Shown: positions 41,470 through 51,404, numbered from the stretch's first letter. The stretch: DNA of 64,000 nt from an uncultured Bacteroidales bacterium (GCA_900316245.1 ONCE01000013.1:1-64000), one strand, 5' to 3'. The notes: generated from the letters alone by a model not told the origin. Program-made: numbers and translations.

Positions 41470-44400
41470 GTGAAAAAGCATTTACTCATAAAGGTCACGC
41501 TGGCAGCGCTTCTTCCGCTGCTCACCCTGTCTTGCGCCCATACTCTGGAAGAAGAGGTACCCGGCAGCCGGTTGCCTGTAGGAACTCCCATCACCATGCG
41601 GCTGGACTTCGGGGCCAGCGAGTCGGTGAAACTGGATGTTTCTACAAAGGCCGAATCTTCCCGGGCCGATGAAGAGCGCATCCACGACCTTTATGTGATG
41701 ATTTTCTGCAACAACCCGGAACATCATCACCACAAGCAGGACAAGGACAAGATTTACGGCAGGTATTTTTCCTACGAACACCTGAACAGACAAGGCCTGG
41801 AAAGCCTGGAACATAGCAATAACGAAGGCTGGTGGGTAGAAAACAAGACCCTGGACACGGCGCCCCAGGAAATAGCCGTTGCCAAAACGGCCGGCGCCGT
41901 CAAAATCTCCACGCAGGTCTGCGACGCAGCCACAGTGGTAGTGATTGCCAACCTGGACAATTCCATTTGCAAACTGGGCAACCTGGACGACCAGATTGCT
42001 TACCTGAACGGCATCCAGACCTTTGAACAGCTGAGGAGCACCCAGGTAAGGCTCCAGCAGGACATTGTGAACCGCAAGGATCTTTTCCTGATGATGGGAA
42101 CGCTGGAGAACGTCAACACGGAAAACATGGTTTGGGGCACCCTTCCCAAGAACTACAATCAGGACTATAAAGTTTCCCTGAAGGCCCTGGACGCCAAGGT
42201 CAAGTTCAAGGTCAGCGCCAATGAGGAATTTATCAGAACCGTCAAGCCTGTCAACTGGTCTGTGAACAGTGTGCCCGACCGCTGCTACCTTTTTGCCGAT
42301 TATGACGGCGGAAGGGCCCCGGAAGGAACCGTCTATTTTGACTCGGAGCCGGCTTATTTTGACGGAATGGAAGGAGATGACTATGTCTTTTCCTTCTATA
42401 TGCTGGAAAGCAGGAACGAACCCAAAGCCCACGCCACCCAATACCACGACCGCGAAAAACAGACCAAGCACACAACCAACAAGGGCGGCTACGGGGGCGA
42501 CGCTAACGAGTATTTTGTAGAGAACGGAGAATGGATTTACGCCCTTCCCCAGGCTCCCTACGTAAAATTCGACCTTATGCTCACCCTTACGCCTGCAGCC
42601 GTGCAGGCTATGGGCGGAGGAACCATCAACAATGCCCTTACCACCGAAACTGTCTACACCGTACACTTGGGCGACTTTGACAATTCATCCCTGAGATACG
42701 ACGACTACAATACCCTCCGCAGCACTTGCTACACGTACGATATTTATATCCACAACTCCGGAAGCATCTACGCAGAGGTTAAAAGGGACGAGGAGAACCA
42801 GCCCAGCCAGGAAGGATATCTCCTGCTCACCAATGACGAAATCGTAAACGCCGACTGCCACTACGAGAACCACTCCATCACCTTCGAATACGACCCTGAA
42901 ATGTCGGCGGATAAGTTCTCCTGGTACGTAAAGACTCCCTTTACCACCCCGCAGGGCGGCGGTCCGGTCAAGGGAAGCAAGGAAGTAAACGGAATCAAGT
43001 ACCCCGTCTTTGACCCCCACGACTCGGACGGAACGCTGCTGGATTTCCGCTGGGTAAAGTTCTCCATCAACGAGCAGGATGATAATACAGGTTACAGCAC
43101 TCACCGCGTGGCCTACCCCGGCGACGATAAATACAACCCGGATTGGGGCGTCGGTGAGAACGGACCCTGGAATGACGTGTCCCATCCCAAACTGATGGAT
43201 GCCAGCCAGTTCATTCAGTATATTTTCGAACAGACCAAGCGGGCCAATGAAGGAGAGGAAAACGACTTCAAGGTGGACAAAACCCTTGGCGACAACACCC
43301 ATGACGTGAGAATAATCCGGGCTACCATCTTCATAGATGAGTTCTATTACGAGTACGACCCCCGCGACGAGAGCGGCCATCCGCAGACGGACCCCAATCT
43401 CTGGCGCAAGTTTGTGAACACCCAGCCGCGCGAGATGCACATCCTCTCCAAGACGGTGCAGAGCCGCGACCGCAAGAGCGACGTCATCGAGTCCAGCCAC
43501 TCCATCGTCCAGCAGTCCATCCAGACCATCTACAACGTCTTTGAGCCGTCGCTGAGGTCCATCTGGGGCTGCGAGCATATGGACGAGATCAAGGTGAAAG
43601 AAGAAAACGGTACCCTGCTGGGCAACTGGCCCTACTGGCCCGTGAATTGCTCCGATTCCGAAAGATCCGGTGCCAACAACGACATAGGAAAAGAAAACGG
43701 AAGACTGAATTCGGCCTTCATCTGGGGTCTTTACAGTAATCAGGGGAACAATGGCCAGTACTACACCACCAATGGACTGGGGAGACGGTCCTGGAAGCAT
43801 TTCCTCAAGTATGAGGTGGATAACACCATTCCGGAACTGAGAGACGACGACGGCGAAGACTGGTATGGAAACGACGTCGCAAGTCACCATTTCCACGGAA
43901 TGGCCTGGTCCTGCCTCGCCCGCAACCGCGACAACAACGGTAACGGTACCATCGAACAGGATGAAGTCCGCTGGTACCTGGCCTCCTCCCAGCAGCTGGC
44001 TGGCATCTGGGTAGGAACCTCCTCCCTTTCGGCCAGCGCACGCCTGTATCAGCCGGCTGCCGGCCAATGGCGCTCCCACGTAGTGTCCAGTACCGCCAAA
44101 CTGGTGAGCTGGGCCGAAGAAGGCGGCGGTGCCACCGATATCAAATTCGACTTTCCCCCGAGCGGCGGTCCCAACACCAACTACCACACCTGGAACAGCT
44201 CGGAAGAAGCCTCCAAGGGAGAAAGCGTCCGCTGCATCCGCAATATCGGCACTTACGACGACCCTCAGAAGGGATTGACAGACATTACTTATTCCCCGGT
44301 CACCGAACTGCCCGACAAGTACTTCACCATCACAAGGAGTGACGGTGGAGACGTGAATTCCTATACGGCCGAAGATTCAGACCAGTACTACATCTTCCAT

Positions 44401-46953
44401 TTCGACCGCCTCAACACCAAATCCATCCGTGAATACACCACCGGAGAACTCCCCTACCACGACCAGATGTCGCAGAACAACCAGGTGTACGTCAAGATGG
44501 TTACCCAGAGCCTGGACCAGGATGTCCCCGCCTTCAACGTAAAAGCGGGAGAAATCAACAATCTGGTCACCCAGGCCGGACACAATGACTACTGCCCGGA
44601 AGGATACCGTTTCCCCAACCACACGGAATTTCTTCTGATGTCTCTGTATCTGCCGCAGTCTTACCTCCAAAAGGACAAAGACGGGAACAGCTACTCCGGG
44701 GGCAGGGCCGTAAGTCCCACCAGAACCTACTACGACAAGGGCTACTACGGAAGTCTTAAGGACCCGGCCTGGGAGATGGAATACGAGAAAATAGGCTGGA
44801 TTTACTCCGACAAGCTCCATTGTGTGGGATACAATGAGAAGGTAACCCACTCCCGCTGCGTAAAGGATTCCGACCAGACGGGCATCATCTCCGGTAAAAT
44901 TGCCGTCGAAGGCAACATCATCTACCCCGGAGACGTGATTCCCGTAGATTTCAAGTTCTCCTCCACGGCATCCACCTTTACCAATGCCACCCTTACGCTC
45001 TGGTACAGCAAAAACGGATTCCGCACTCCCTACGACCTTACGTCCCAGCTCAAGACCCCCAAGGGCCTGCAGTATATAGGCACGCAGGGCATCCAAATCC
45101 CCACCCTCACCGACCTGGGCCTCACATCGGCCAATCTCCCTTACGAAGATATGGCCCTGGAAGTAGTCCTCACCAATCTCAACGGACTCACCGGAAGTCA
45201 CACGCTCAATGTATCCATGGTGAACCCGCTGGATGGCAACTTCCGTGTAAAGGACCCCGTAGACGGCAACAAGATCTTCCCCGACGACCGCAACTCCGTC
45301 CTGCTCAACCTCCATACCGATACCCACGAGCAGAACATCAGCGAGGTTTCCCTGAAGATTTGCTACGACGACAAGGAAATCCCGCTGGATATTGAGCAGC
45401 TGGGCATCAACAAGAAGACCTACACGCTGGATGAGATCCAGATTCCCGCACTGAACTACCTCACGGGAGTATCTGTCGACCTCCTGAACACCGCCGACAA
45501 GGCTGTCACGCTCAAGGCCACGGTCTCCATCACGTACAACAATACAAGGATGGGTGGAACCGAGACCCTTACCAAGGAGTACACGCAGAACCTGGCCCTT
45601 TCCAATCCGGTCCGCGGTACCATTGATGGCGCAAATTACCTGTATCCGGCCGGAAGTGAAGAAAACGTCAACTTCAACTTCCAGACCCGCTCGCACAACG
45701 GGACGCTGAACAGCGCCCTTCTCAAGCTCCAGTATACCCGTCCCGCAACCGGAGAGCCCGCCGAATACACCTTCCAACTGAATCAGCAGCCTTCGGCAAG
45801 GGTATTTACTCCCGAACTGGCCCTTGATATGCCCACCCTCACGGAGCTGGGCCTCTCCGCCACCGATCTGCCGCTGAGCGCCACCCTGCTGGCGGAAGTA
45901 TCGGATGCCAACGGATTAAAAGCCCAGTCCAGCAAGTCCGTAACCGTCAAATCCCACTTTGGCGGAACCGTGGATATTGTGGATGGCTTTGACCCCGCCC
46001 AGGGATTCCCCATTACCATTACGCCCGAAGTCATCTCCAACTTAGCCGTCCAGATTGTAACCCTGCGCTGGAAGAAGGAGGGTGATACCGACTATACAGA
46101 AGAGCCCGTTTCCATTACCTGGACTGGCAGCACCATCACGGCCTACTGGCACCCCTCTTTCCTGGACAGTGATACCGATGTACTGAGCGATGACAGCCAG
46201 ACCCGCACCTACTACTTCACGGCCATTGTGGGAAACAGCAACGACGCAGGCGTCATCGGCCTCAATGAAAGTGCCGATCCGGCTACCATGCAGTTCTTCA
46301 AGATCAATTACAATCCCAACCCCGGCAACTGGACTTATCAGAACCAGCCCCCGGCATCTTCAAAATGGTATGCCCAGACTGCAAGCAATATGAATTTCGA
46401 GGCGGGAGACTTCTTTGATGCCTATATGGATGTAAGCAACTGTACCTACGGTCCCAAGAACCCCAACAGTACAGATAAAAGCGACTTGGGTATGGACAAC
46501 CTGTTGTCACTCGGCCGCAGAATACAGAGTGTCGACGGAAAACCGGCACTGCAATGGAGCCCCGGAAACGGAAACATCATCTTCTATTATCCGGCCAGAA
46601 ACGGCGACAAGAACAACCTGCAGATAGCCGTTCTCTCCAATGCCATTTCCAGGGCGCAACCCTTCTCTATCGATTCGGGTAAGATGAGGGTCCTGCTCAA
46701 GAGATTCAATGGTGAGGGCCATCTCATCCTCAACAATTATGGAGAAGCACAAGGTGTTGAACCCAACTGGTACAGCCAGGAGATATATTATGATAAGTAT
46801 TCCGACTCCGAACTGCAATCCATGGCTGAAGCCGCCCAGGGACGACTGGATGAACTCACCAACAGCAACACCCTCTATATGGCTTCAACAGAAGGTGTTC
46901 ACCGCTCCCGCGCCGTATACAAGTACGTGCGCGTGGTGCGCAAGCACAACTAA
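41470..46953 (+). CDS. giant DUF4906-family pilus tip/adhesin protein
   Basis: This 1827-aa lipoprotein (signal to Cys22 in LTLSCAHT) has the DUF4906 start (IHDLYVMIFCN, near residue 72) and repeated Ig-like segments in the second half: four related blocks near 1155, 1255, 1375 and 1480 recur with the pattern (G)NIIYPGD.IPVDFKFSS, NKIFPDDRNSVLLNLH, LYPAGSEENVNFNFQ and FP.TITPEV. The opening is GTG at 41470, 3 bases after the anchor gene. Large proteins of this type sit at the tip of Mfa-like fibres and bind host or partner cells. The HHHH near residue 80 is chance or metal binding. Last gene of the pilus operon. Confidence 0.88.
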   Translation: MKKHLLIKVTLAALLPLLTLSCAHTLEEEVPGSRLPVGTPITMRLDFGASESVKLDVSTKAESSRADEERIHDLYVMIFCNNPEHHHHKQDKDKIYGRYFSYEHLNRQGLESLEHSNNEGWWVENKTLDTAPQEIAVAKTAGAVKISTQVCDAATVVVIANLDNSICKLGNLDDQIAYLNGIQTFEQLRSTQVRLQQDIVNRKDLFLMMGTLENVNTENMVWGTLPKNYNQDYKVSLKALDAKVKFKVSANEEFIRTVKPVNWSVNSVPDRCYLFADYDGGRAPEGTVYFDSEPAYFDGMEGDDYVFSFYMLESRNEPKAHATQYHDREKQTKHTTNKGGYGGDANEYFVENGEWIYALPQAPYVKFDLMLTLTPAAVQAMGGGTINNALTTETVYTVHLGDFDNSSLRYDDYNTLRSTCYTYDIYIHNSGSIYAEVKRDEENQPSQEGYLLLTNDEIVNADCHYENHSITFEYDPEMSADKFSWYVKTPFTTPQGGGPVKGSKEVNGIKYPVFDPHDSDGTLLDFRWVKFSINEQDDNTGYSTHRVAYPGDDKYNPDWGVGENGPWNDVSHPKLMDASQFIQYIFEQTKRANEGEENDFKVDKTLGDNTHDVRIIRATIFIDEFYYEYDPRDESGHPQTDPNLWRKFVNTQPREMHILSKTVQSRDRKSDVIESSHSIVQQSIQTIYNVFEPSLRSIWGCEHMDEIKVKEENGTLLGNWPYWPVNCSDSERSGANNDIGKENGRLNSAFIWGLYSNQGNNGQYYTTNGLGRRSWKHFLKYEVDNTIPELRDDDGEDWYGNDVASHHFHGMAWSCLARNRDNNGNGTIEQDEVRWYLASSQQLAGIWVGTSSLSASARLYQPAAGQWRSHVVSSTAKLVSWAEEGGGATDIKFDFPPSGGPNTNYHTWNSSEEASKGESVRCIRNIGTYDDPQKGLTDITYSPVTELPDKYFTITRSDGGDVNSYTAEDSDQYYIFHFDRLNTKSIREYTTGELPYHDQMSQNNQVYVKMVTQSLDQDVPAFNVKAGEINNLVTQAGHNDYCPEGYRFPNHTEFLLMSLYLPQSYLQKDKDGNSYSGGRAVSPTRTYYDKGYYGSLKDPAWEMEYEKIGWIYSDKLHCVGYNEKVTHSRCVKDSDQTGIISGKIAVEGNIIYPGDVIPVDFKFSSTASTFTNATLTLWYSKNGFRTPYDLTSQLKTPKGLQYIGTQGIQIPTLTDLGLTSANLPYEDMALEVVLTNLNGLTGSHTLNVSMVNPLDGNFRVKDPVDGNKIFPDDRNSVLLNLHTDTHEQNISEVSLKICYDDKEIPLDIEQLGINKKTYTLDEIQIPALNYLTGVSVDLLNTADKAVTLKATVSITYNNTRMGGTETLTKEYTQNLALSNPVRGTIDGANYLYPAGSEENVNFNFQTRSHNGTLNSALLKLQYTRPATGEPAEYTFQLNQQPSARVFTPELALDMPTLTELGLSATDLPLSATLLAEVSDANGLKAQSSKSVTVKSHFGGTVDIVDGFDPAQGFPITITPEVISNLAVQIVTLRWKKEGDTDYTEEPVSITWTGSTITAYWHPSFLDSDTDVLSDDSQTRTYYFTAIVGNSNDAGVIGLNESADPATMQFFKINYNPNPGNWTYQNQPPASSKWYAQTASNMNFEAGDFFDAYMDVSNCTYGPKNPNSTDKSDLGMDNLLSLGRRIQSVDGKPALQWSPGNGNIIFYYPARNGDKNNLQIAVLSNAISRAQPFSIDSGKMRVLLKRFNGEGHLILNNYGEAQGVEPNWYSQEIYYDKYSDSELQSMAEAAQGRLDELTNSNTLYMASTEGVHRSRAVYKYVRVVRKHN

Positions 46954-48197
46954 TTCTTCTTGGAAATAAGCTGGCCCAAACCCCAGCAGATGGAAGCTAC
47001 TATCATACCGTTGATGGAAGCGAAACCCCAGTGTACCAGATTGGCCACCACGGCACCCGCTACCACTCCAATCACGGCGCTCCAGTTGACCACCGTTTCC
47101 TTCTCTTCCTTGCCCCGGTGGGTAAAGTAGTGAAGGATGAGGATGATGCCAACGGGAGGCAGGGTGCAGTTGAGGACGTTGAGCCAGTCGCAGAAGTTCC
47201 AGTACAGCCACACGGAAGCCAGCGTTCCAATAATGCCGGAGATAATGACCATGGTTTTCTTGGACAGGCCGAAGATATTGCTCAGGCCCAAACCGGCGGT
47301 GTAAAGGGCATTGTCGTTGGTAGTCCAGATATTGAGGCCCAGAACCAGCACGGCCAGATAGAAGAGGTTGAGGTTGAGCATCACCTCGAAGATGTCGTTA
47401 CCGCCTGCATAAATGCTGGAAACGGCGCCAAACAGGAACATCAGGCTGTTTCCCAGGAAGAAGGCCACCACGGTGATGAGCAGGCCCACCTTGGCGTTTT
47501 TGGCAAAGCGCGTGAAGTTGGGCGTGGCCGTACCGCCGGAAACAAAGCTGCCCACCACCAGACCGGCACCGGCAATGATGCCCAGGTCCTTGGTGCCCTT
47601 GGCAAACTGGGCCACCAGGCCGGCGTCGCCGCGGGAAATGGCCAGAATCATAGCCACCGTGCCCAGAATGGCTACGGCAGGAACGGCAATATAACTGACA
47701 ATGGTAAGACTCTTGATTCCGTAATAGGCACTGGCCGTCATCAGGATACCGGCCACGAACACCAGCAGATAGCCCTCCCAGGGCATGCTGTCCGGCGTTA
47801 CCTCCAGGCCCATGATTTCTTTGGCCACAGGGATGGCAAACATAGCCAGGCCCACTCCAAACCAGCCGGTCTGGGTAAAGCTGATCATAGCGCTGGGAAG
47901 CCAGCTACCCTTGCTGCCAAAGCTCTTACGGGCCAACATATCCAGGGTAAGACCGCTCTCGGCTCCAATCCAGCCCAGGGCGCCCGTGTAAGCGGCCAGG
48001 ATAGCACCACCCAGGAGGATGGCCCACAAAAACTGGCTCCAGGTTAGTCCGCTGGCCAGTTGCTGGCCCACCCACATGCTCGCAGAGAAGAACGTAAAAC
48101 CGAGCATGACCATAAACATGCTCAAATTGCTTTTGCGGCCTTTCTTGTCTACCGGCATATTGGTATAGTCCGCATCGTGAGTCTTGTGATTATTCAT
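46950..48197 (-). CDS. codB: cytosine permease (CodB-like, NCS1 family)
   Basis: This 415-aa membrane protein with twelve helices imports cytosine or another nucleobase with protons or sodium. Typical features are VMLGFTFFSASMWVGQQLASGL near residue 30 and LGWIGAESGLTLDMLARKSFG near 75, the latter the NCS1 signature. It overlaps the phosphoribosyltransferase-like gene by 8 bases, and its end overlaps that of the pilus tip gene by 4 bases, convergently. No cytosine deaminase is nearby. Confidence 0.92.
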   Translation of the reverse strand: MNNHKTHDADYTNMPVDKKGRKSNLSMFMVMLGFTFFSASMWVGQQLASGLTWSQFLWAILLGGAILAAYTGALGWIGAESGLTLDMLARKSFGSKGSWLPSAMISFTQTGWFGVGLAMFAIPVAKEIMGLEVTPDSMPWEGYLLVFVAGILMTASAYYGIKSLTIVSYIAVPAVAILGTVAMILAISRGDAGLVAQFAKGTKDLGIIAGAGLVVGSFVSGGTATPNFTRFAKNAKVGLLITVVAFFLGNSLMFLFGAVSSIYAGGNDIFEVMLNLNLFYLAVLVLGLNIWTTNDNALYTAGLGLSNIFGLSKKTMVIISGIIGTLASVWLYWNFCDWLNVLNCTLPPVGIILILHYFTHRGKEEKETVVNWSAVIGVVAGAVVANLVHWGFASINGMIVASICWGLGQLISKKN

Positions 48198-49278
48198 ATT
48201 TGTTCAGTAAAGCATTAATCGCATTCATTCGCTGCATGGCGATGGTCTCGATGGAAAGCGCTGCCGCGTTCTCCAGGAGGTGGGTTTCATCGGCCCAAAG
48301 CTTCTGCAGGCTCTCATTCTTCAGGCCTCCCAAGTGGGTAACCCGGAGCCAGTCTTCATAACTGAGCGGCTTCTCGTAGCCCAGCTTCTCCCCTACCAGC
48401 CGGACGGGATCTATCCTATCGGCCCTTCCCCAGACGCCTTCCCAATACTCCAGGGCTTCGTGGAAGTGAACCGGAATCTCATAGCGACGGGCTCCGCCGT
48501 CGTAGATGATGCATTTCTCCAGGATGGCGTACGGGTGGTCCATCACATAGCGGCGGAATTCCGGAGACACTATTCCTCCCTTCCAGCCAAAGTCAATGTC
48601 CGGCACGTTGATGCCCGTAGCGCCCTTGTCCGTGTAAACGGTGAAGATGCCTTCGTAGAAATAGCAGTCAAAGCCCTCGAACTCCGGGAAGATTCCGCGG
48701 ATTTCATCGGCCTTCTTTTCCATCAAATCAATGGCGCGCGTGCCGCCTATGGTGAAAAAGACAATCCTGCGGATGCTGCCTCCGCGGCGGCGGAAACGGT
48801 CCACCACCTGGTCCAGGCACAGGCGCAGGGTATCGCCGGTTGCAATGATATCTCCTATTACAAGCGTGCAGTCTTTCTTGACACGCAGCTTCTCGTATTT
48901 GATTTCCAGACCGGTGATGACGTGGTCTTCGATGATGCGTTCGCAGGAAACAAAGTGGATGTCCCGCACCCGGATGCCGCTTCTGTAGCAGGCTTCTTCC
49001 ACGGGATAATTGAGTCCGCCGCGAAGGATGGTGAGAATGTCCACGTCTTCTTCCCCGCCTTGGGAATATCTATACCGGAGAGCGTCCGTGGTGGCCGGGA
49101 GCATGGACAGGTAGGAATCATAGCCCACTACCTCGGGAAAAGCCATCAGGCGGCGCGTCCCGGGAGCACTGACTATATAATAGCGATTCCCTAGCTCAGG
49201 GGCCTGCAGCCGGTAAATGTTTGTGTCTTGGCTGGAGCCGACATTAAGAAGGCCCGCATCCTGCAAACTAATGGACAT
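48190..49278 (-). CDS. phosphoribosyltransferase-like protein
   Basis: This 362-aa protein has the PRPP-binding loop TLVIGDIIATGDTL (near residue 146), an upstream LRGGLNYP (near 88) and a C-terminal domain of about 150 residues not seen in standard PRTases. Type I PRTases use PRPP to convert bases to nucleotides; coupling with a cytosine permease suggests base salvage, or regulation by PRPP level. Length is about twice that of UPRTase (208). The gene has an unusual 5' end (hairpin plus T tract). Confidence 0.8.
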   Translation of the reverse strand: MSISLQDAGLLNVGSSQDTNIYRLQAPELGNRYYIVSAPGTRRLMAFPEVVGYDSYLSMLPATTDALRYRYSQGGEEDVDILTILRGGLNYPVEEACYRSGIRVRDIHFVSCERIIEDHVITGLEIKYEKLRVKKDCTLVIGDIIATGDTLRLCLDQVVDRFRRRGGSIRRIVFFTIGGTRAIDLMEKKADEIRGIFPEFEGFDCYFYEGIFTVYTDKGATGINVPDIDFGWKGGIVSPEFRRYVMDHPYAILEKCIIYDGGARRYEIPVHFHEALEYWEGVWGRADRIDPVRLVGEKLGYEKPLSYEDWLRVTHLGGLKNESLQKLWADETHLLENAAALSIETIAMQRMNAINALLNKYE

Positions 49279-49316
49279 AAAAAAACCCGATTAGACGTAA
49301 CCGGGATACAAAAGTA
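49279..49316 (-). promoter_or_regulatory. -7 box, 5' hairpin and T7 tract before the phosphoribosyltransferase-like gene
   Basis: On the minus strand TACTTTTG (49316-49309) is followed by an 8-bp hairpin (CCCGGTTA-CGTC-TAATCGGG, 49305-49286) and seven T (49285-49279), immediately before ATG 49278. This is the sequence of an intrinsic terminator inside a leader of about 25 nt. It starts within a few bases of the predicted transcription start. Confidence 0.7.
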
Positions 49317-49350
49317 GCACAAATTAGGACATCTTCCAACTTTATTTAAG

Positions 49351-49358
49351 TATATTTG
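49351..49358 (+). promoter_or_regulatory. -7 box of the LiaF-like gene
   Basis: TATATTTG, 22 bases before the ATG at 49381. No -33 element is evident. Confidence 0.5.
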
Positions 49359-49380
49359 TAAAGCCATTAAGAAGAAGACT

Positions 49381-50073
49381 ATGAAACAATCCGTCAAAAT
49401 TGTCCTCGGCCTGGCTCTGATTGCCGCCGGTGTCCTCTGGGCCCTCAACATCCTGGGCATCCTGCACTTTGAGTTTTCCACCGAGGGATGGTGGACTCTT
49501 TTCATCATCGTACCCTGCATTTTCGGCCTGTTCAACGACAGGGATAAAGTAGGCCCCTGCATCGGCATTGCCGTGGGCGTACTGCTCCTGCTGGCCGCCC
49601 GTGACGTCATTTCCTGGAATATGATGTGGCAGCTGGCCCTGGCAGCCCTGATTGTCGGGTTCGGCCTGCAACTCCTGTTCTTCAAGAACTGCTGTGGTCA
49701 TCCGCAGGGAAGCTGCGAACTCAAGACCATCACCCGCGACGGCAAAAGCATCCGCCGCATCGAGACCTCTTTTGGCAAGCAGGAAATCAACTTCAAAGGA
49801 GAAAGATTTGAAGGGGCCGATGTGCATACGTCCTTCGGCGCCCTCATCCTGGATTTCCGCGGGGCCGATATAGCCGAAGACGCCTTCGTAGACCTCAACG
49901 TGGGCTTCGCCGGCGCCACCGTCATCGTCCCGGAAAACCTTGCCGTCCAGATTGCCGTGAGCAGCGGCTTCGGAGGCGTCAAAGACGGCCGCCGGTACAA
50001 AGTCAACACCGGATCTCCCCTCCTCACCATCACCGGCAACGTGGGCTTCGGTGGCGTAGAAATCAAGGACTAA
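49381..50073 (+). CDS. LiaF/DUF5668-like membrane protein
   Basis: This 230-aa protein has four hydrophobic segments in the first 100 residues and a cytoplasmic beta-solenoid C-terminal domain (EINFKGERFEGADVHTSFGALILDFRG and NVGFAGATVIVPENLAVQ, cores FEGADVHTSFGA and GATVIVPE), the fold of LiaF and related cell-envelope stress regulators in Firmicutes. In Bacteroidota the partner is unknown; no LiaRS-type pair is adjacent. It is followed 7 bases later by the alpha/beta hydrolase. Confidence 0.85.
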   Translation: MKQSVKIVLGLALIAAGVLWALNILGILHFEFSTEGWWTLFIIVPCIFGLFNDRDKVGPCIGIAVGVLLLLAARDVISWNMMWQLALAALIVGFGLQLLFFKNCCGHPQGSCELKTITRDGKSIRRIETSFGKQEINFKGERFEGADVHTSFGALILDFRGADIAEDAFVDLNVGFAGATVIVPENLAVQIAVSSGFGGVKDGRRYKVNTGSPLLTITGNVGFGGVEIKD

Positions 50074-50080
50074 AACAGTT

Positions 50081-51367
50081 ATGAAACGAACTTTAATCAT
50101 CGGACTCTTGATGGGTCTTTCTACCCTGGCCTTTGCCCAGACCGGCACGTGGTCCGGCAAACTGGAGGTTCAGGGTACCAAACTGGCTCTGGTCTTCCAC
50201 CTCAATGAGGAGAATCCCTCAATGGATTCCCCGGACCAGGGCGTCAAAGGCGTTCCCATTCAAGTAGAGCGCACGGAAACCGGAAAAGTAACCGTCAAGG
50301 TTCCCTCCATTGGCGCTTCCTACGAAGGCCAGTGGGTGGGAATGAAGATCAACGGTACCTTCAAGCAGATGGGTATGTCCTTCCCTATGACACTCACCCC
50401 TGGTGAAGAAAAGCTGAACCGTCCCCAGACCCCTCAGGGCCCCTTCCCTTATACACAGGAAGAAGTCTCCTTCTCTAATGGCTCCGCCGTTTTAAAAGGC
50501 ACGCTGGTACTTCCGCAGGGCTATACCCGCAAGACGCCCGTCCTCATTATGGTTACCGGCAGCGGCCTCCAGAACCGTGACGAAGAAATCTACGAGCACA
50601 AGCCCTTTGCCGTTATTGCAGATGCTTTAGCAAAGTCCGGCATTGCCACCCTCCGCTACGACGACCGCGGCTTTGGCGAGTCCACCGGCGACATCATCAA
50701 CTGCACCACCGAAGACTTTAAGAACGACGCTCTGGCCGGTATTGAGTTACTCAAGGGCCGATTTGACAAGGTGGGTGTATTAGGCCACAGCGAAGGCGGC
50801 GCCATCGCCTTTCAGCTGGCTGCAGAAAAGAAGGCCGATTTTGTGGTAAGCCTTGCCGGTATGGTTGTCTCCGGGGCCCAAACGTTACTTTGGCAGAACA
50901 AAGTAGCCCTTCTGGCTGCCGGCATTCCGGAAGCCACGGTCAATACCTACTGCCAGCTCCTTTCGGACGCTTTTGACGCCCGGATTGCCGGAAAGGCGGC
51001 TCCTTCGGCCCAAAATACCGACCTTCCGGACGCCCTCAAGCAGAACTATTCCGCTGCCGTGATGCAGCTGATGACTCCTTATATGAAGTATTTCCTGGCC
51101 CTGGATGTCCGTCCCCTGCTGCCCGGTATCACCTGCCCGGTCCTGGCCCTCAATGGCACCAAGGACACGCAGGTGGAGTGCTCCGCCAATCTGGATGCTT
51201 TGCGTAACGGGCTTCCCGCCGGCGCTCAGCTTGTGCCTGTAGAAGGCGTCAACCACCTCTTCCAGCACTGCACCACCGGTGCCGCCTCCGAGTACCGTGA
51301 TATTGAGGAAACTTTCGCCCCCGAAGCCCTTTCCGAAATGCTCCGCTGGCTCTCTGACCTTAAGTAG
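50081..51367 (+). CDS. secreted alpha/beta hydrolase
   Basis: This 428-aa enzyme has a signal peptide (to FAQ, residue 20), an N-terminal beta domain of about 100 residues, and an alpha/beta hydrolase with the nucleophile in GHSEGG (near 236), Asp in NGTKDTQV (near 365) and His in GVNHLFQH (near 392). The two-domain plan is that of periplasmic acyl/ester hydrolases (YqjL/EstD-like). The substrate is unknown. It may share a transcript with the LiaF-like gene. Confidence 0.9.
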   Translation: MKRTLIIGLLMGLSTLAFAQTGTWSGKLEVQGTKLALVFHLNEENPSMDSPDQGVKGVPIQVERTETGKVTVKVPSIGASYEGQWVGMKINGTFKQMGMSFPMTLTPGEEKLNRPQTPQGPFPYTQEEVSFSNGSAVLKGTLVLPQGYTRKTPVLIMVTGSGLQNRDEEIYEHKPFAVIADALAKSGIATLRYDDRGFGESTGDIINCTTEDFKNDALAGIELLKGRFDKVGVLGHSEGGAIAFQLAAEKKADFVVSLAGMVVSGAQTLLWQNKVALLAAGIPEATVNTYCQLLSDAFDARIAGKAAPSAQNTDLPDALKQNYSAAVMQLMTPYMKYFLALDVRPLLPGITCPVLALNGTKDTQVECSANLDALRNGLPAGAQLVPVEGVNHLFQHCTTGAASEYRDIEETFAPEALSEMLRWLSDLK

Positions 51368-51404
51368 CCTGTTCCCTTCGGGAAGTGGCTCTCCTTACGC
51401 CGCA

